DNA of 64,000 nucleotides, from assembly GCA_945873625.1 (NCBI GenBank), contig CAMCDS010000009.1, positions 1 through 64,000 of the forward strand, written 5' to 3'. The stretch comes from an uncultured Porphyromonadaceae bacterium (GTDB taxonomy: Bacteria; Bacteroidota; Bacteroidia; Bacteroidales; Muribaculaceae). Position 1 is the stretch's first letter, and the number at the start of each line of letters is the position of its first letter. A program made the position numbers and the translations under genes. Positions 63,140 through 64,000 of this stretch are shown in pieces. The notes beneath the pieces are model-generated. The model saw only the letters and a program-made list of their open reading frames with translations. It had not been told where the DNA came from and searched no databases.

Positions 63140-64000
63140 ATGTCTGAGATTCGTATAGCCGGCATCATGCGTGCCGGAGCCTACTCTCCCAATCATATCG
63201 GCAACGATGCCGCCATCTTCAACGCCACGGCCGACGAGCTTCGCAAGCGCGGTTGCGTGGTCGACATATTCAGCGAAGAGGATTTCATCGCCTCCGACAT
63301 CGACGCGCGCGTGATTCTCAACATGTGTCGCGAGCAGGCCTCGATAGCCAAGCTCCAGAAGCTCGAGGACGACGGCACCTTAGTGATCAATTCCGGCTAC
63401 GGAATCGAAAACTGCACGCGTGAGCGCATGACGCGCCTGCTTCTGAGTCACGGCATCCCCTATCCCGACTCGCTCATAGTCAATACCGACGAGTCGGTGG
63501 TGCGCCAGCTCAGCGAGGCCGGGTTCTCGTCGTGCTGGATCAAGCGCGGCGACTTCCACGCCATGCACAAGGAAGACGTCAGCTATTGCCGCCACACCGA
63601 GGAGGCGCAAGACATGCTTCAGGAATACTGGCTGCGCGGAATACGCCGTGCCGTCATCAACCGCCACCTCGAGGGCGACCTCATCAAGTTCTACGGCGTC
63701 AGCGGACAGCCGTTCTTCTACTGGTTCTATCCCTTCGACATGGGGCATTCCAAATACGGCTACGAGGCCGTCAACGGCAAGAGCCAGGGCATCCCCTTCT
63801 CCGAAGAGTATCTGCGCGAGATATGCCAGAAGGCCTCCGACGTGCTTGAAGTGAAGGTCTACGGCGGCGACTGCATAGTGGCTCCCGACGGCTCGATCCG
63901 CATCATCGACTTCAACGACTGGCCCTCGTTCGCCCCCTGCCGCAAGGAGGCCGCGCCCTTCATCGCCAAGTGTGTGATGAAGTCAATCAAAGACACGCTC
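63140..64000 (+). CDS. ATP-grasp family protein (cut by window end)
   Basis: The visible 287 residues have an N-terminal pre-grasp region (IRIAGIMRAGAYSPNHIGNDAAIF, VDIFSEEDF, VILNMCREQASIAKLQKLE, INSGYGIENCTRERM) and an ATP-grasp core (SSCWIKRGDFHAMHKEDV, AVINRHLEGDLIKFYGV, and SIRIIDFNDWPSFAPC, whose D-x-N is the metal site). It should form an amide or similar bond using ATP. The partner and substrate are unknown; linkage to the nucleotidyltransferase hints at modification of a nucleotide-activated compound. The gene continues past 64000. Confidence 0.85.
   Translation, partial: MSEIRIAGIMRAGAYSPNHIGNDAAIFNATADELRKRGCVVDIFSEEDFIASDIDARVILNMCREQASIAKLQKLEDDGTLVINSGYGIENCTRERMTRLLLSHGIPYPDSLIVNTDESVVRQLSEAGFSSCWIKRGDFHAMHKEDVSYCRHTEEAQDMLQEYWLRGIRRAVINRHLEGDLIKFYGVSGQPFFYWFYPFDMGHSKYGYEAVNGKSQGIPFSEEYLREICQKASDVLEVKVYGGDCIVAPDGSIRIIDFNDWPSFAPCRKEAAPFIAKCVMKSIKDTL

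Overview
The window looks like a chromosomal segment of a high-GC gut Bacteroidales bacterium, most likely Muribaculaceae-like (family placement is inference). Support: promoters of the Bacteroidota form (TTG, 19-20 bases, TAnnTTTG) stand before many genes, start sites lack strong Shine-Dalgarno sequences, and the gene set is typical of the order: two-domain DAHP synthase/chorismate mutase, GSCFA protein, class III fructose bisphosphatase, tricorn protease, C69 dipeptidase, DUF4105/Lnb protein and a PorE-like lipoprotein. Most genes are GC-rich. Four stretches are visibly AT-richer: 1-2600, about 25980-27480, 40040-41400 and 47850-54300.

Layout. 1-2600 is a flexible region with two unknown membrane proteins, a strong candidate structured RNA (about 2041-2393, minus strand, own promoter) and two near-identical terminators. 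2627-15345 is a minus-strand housekeeping block: a carboxyltransferase with two biotinyl domains, secA, a degenerate alkaline-phosphatase-fold protein with an Lnb-like protein, then a pseudouridine synthase with a long Q/N/R repeat domain and asnS. 15345-25883, also minus, holds an SDR, a PorE-like OmpA lipoprotein, an acyl-CoA ligase, an Omp28-like protein with a C-terminal sorting-type domain, class III FBPase and a dipeptidase. 25990-27300 carries two small lipoproteins and a relic of dnaX. From 27488 the plus strand takes over: dnaX, GSCFA, DAHP synthase/chorismate mutase, a secreted protein whose start codon seems to have lost a base, rimP-nusA-infB (with a hairpin plus U-tract in the leader), folK-nudC and tRNA-Leu(CAA).

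Downstream of the tRNA lies an AT-rich Fic gene whose promoter sits among three regularly spaced repeats. Inositol-3-phosphate synthase and a tricorn protease diverge from 43.2-43.5 kb. 48060-54160 is a foreign-looking operon (TonB receptor, MFS transporter, hemN, protoporphyrinogen oxidase) that could import and finish a porphyrin precursor. It abuts a decayed ATPase-PIN gene pair in which each gene carries one single-base frameshift. The last part holds metK behind a SAM-II-type riboswitch and terminator, a PpiD-like chaperone, rlmN, pdxA, a nucleotidyltransferase and an ATP-grasp protein cut by the window end.

The best candidates for something new are the structured RNA at 2041-2393, the TonB/MFS/HemN/HemG operon, the tandem-biotinyl carboxyltransferase, the Fic operator array and the decayed ATPase-PIN module. 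All functions are read from sequence alone; no database search was run.
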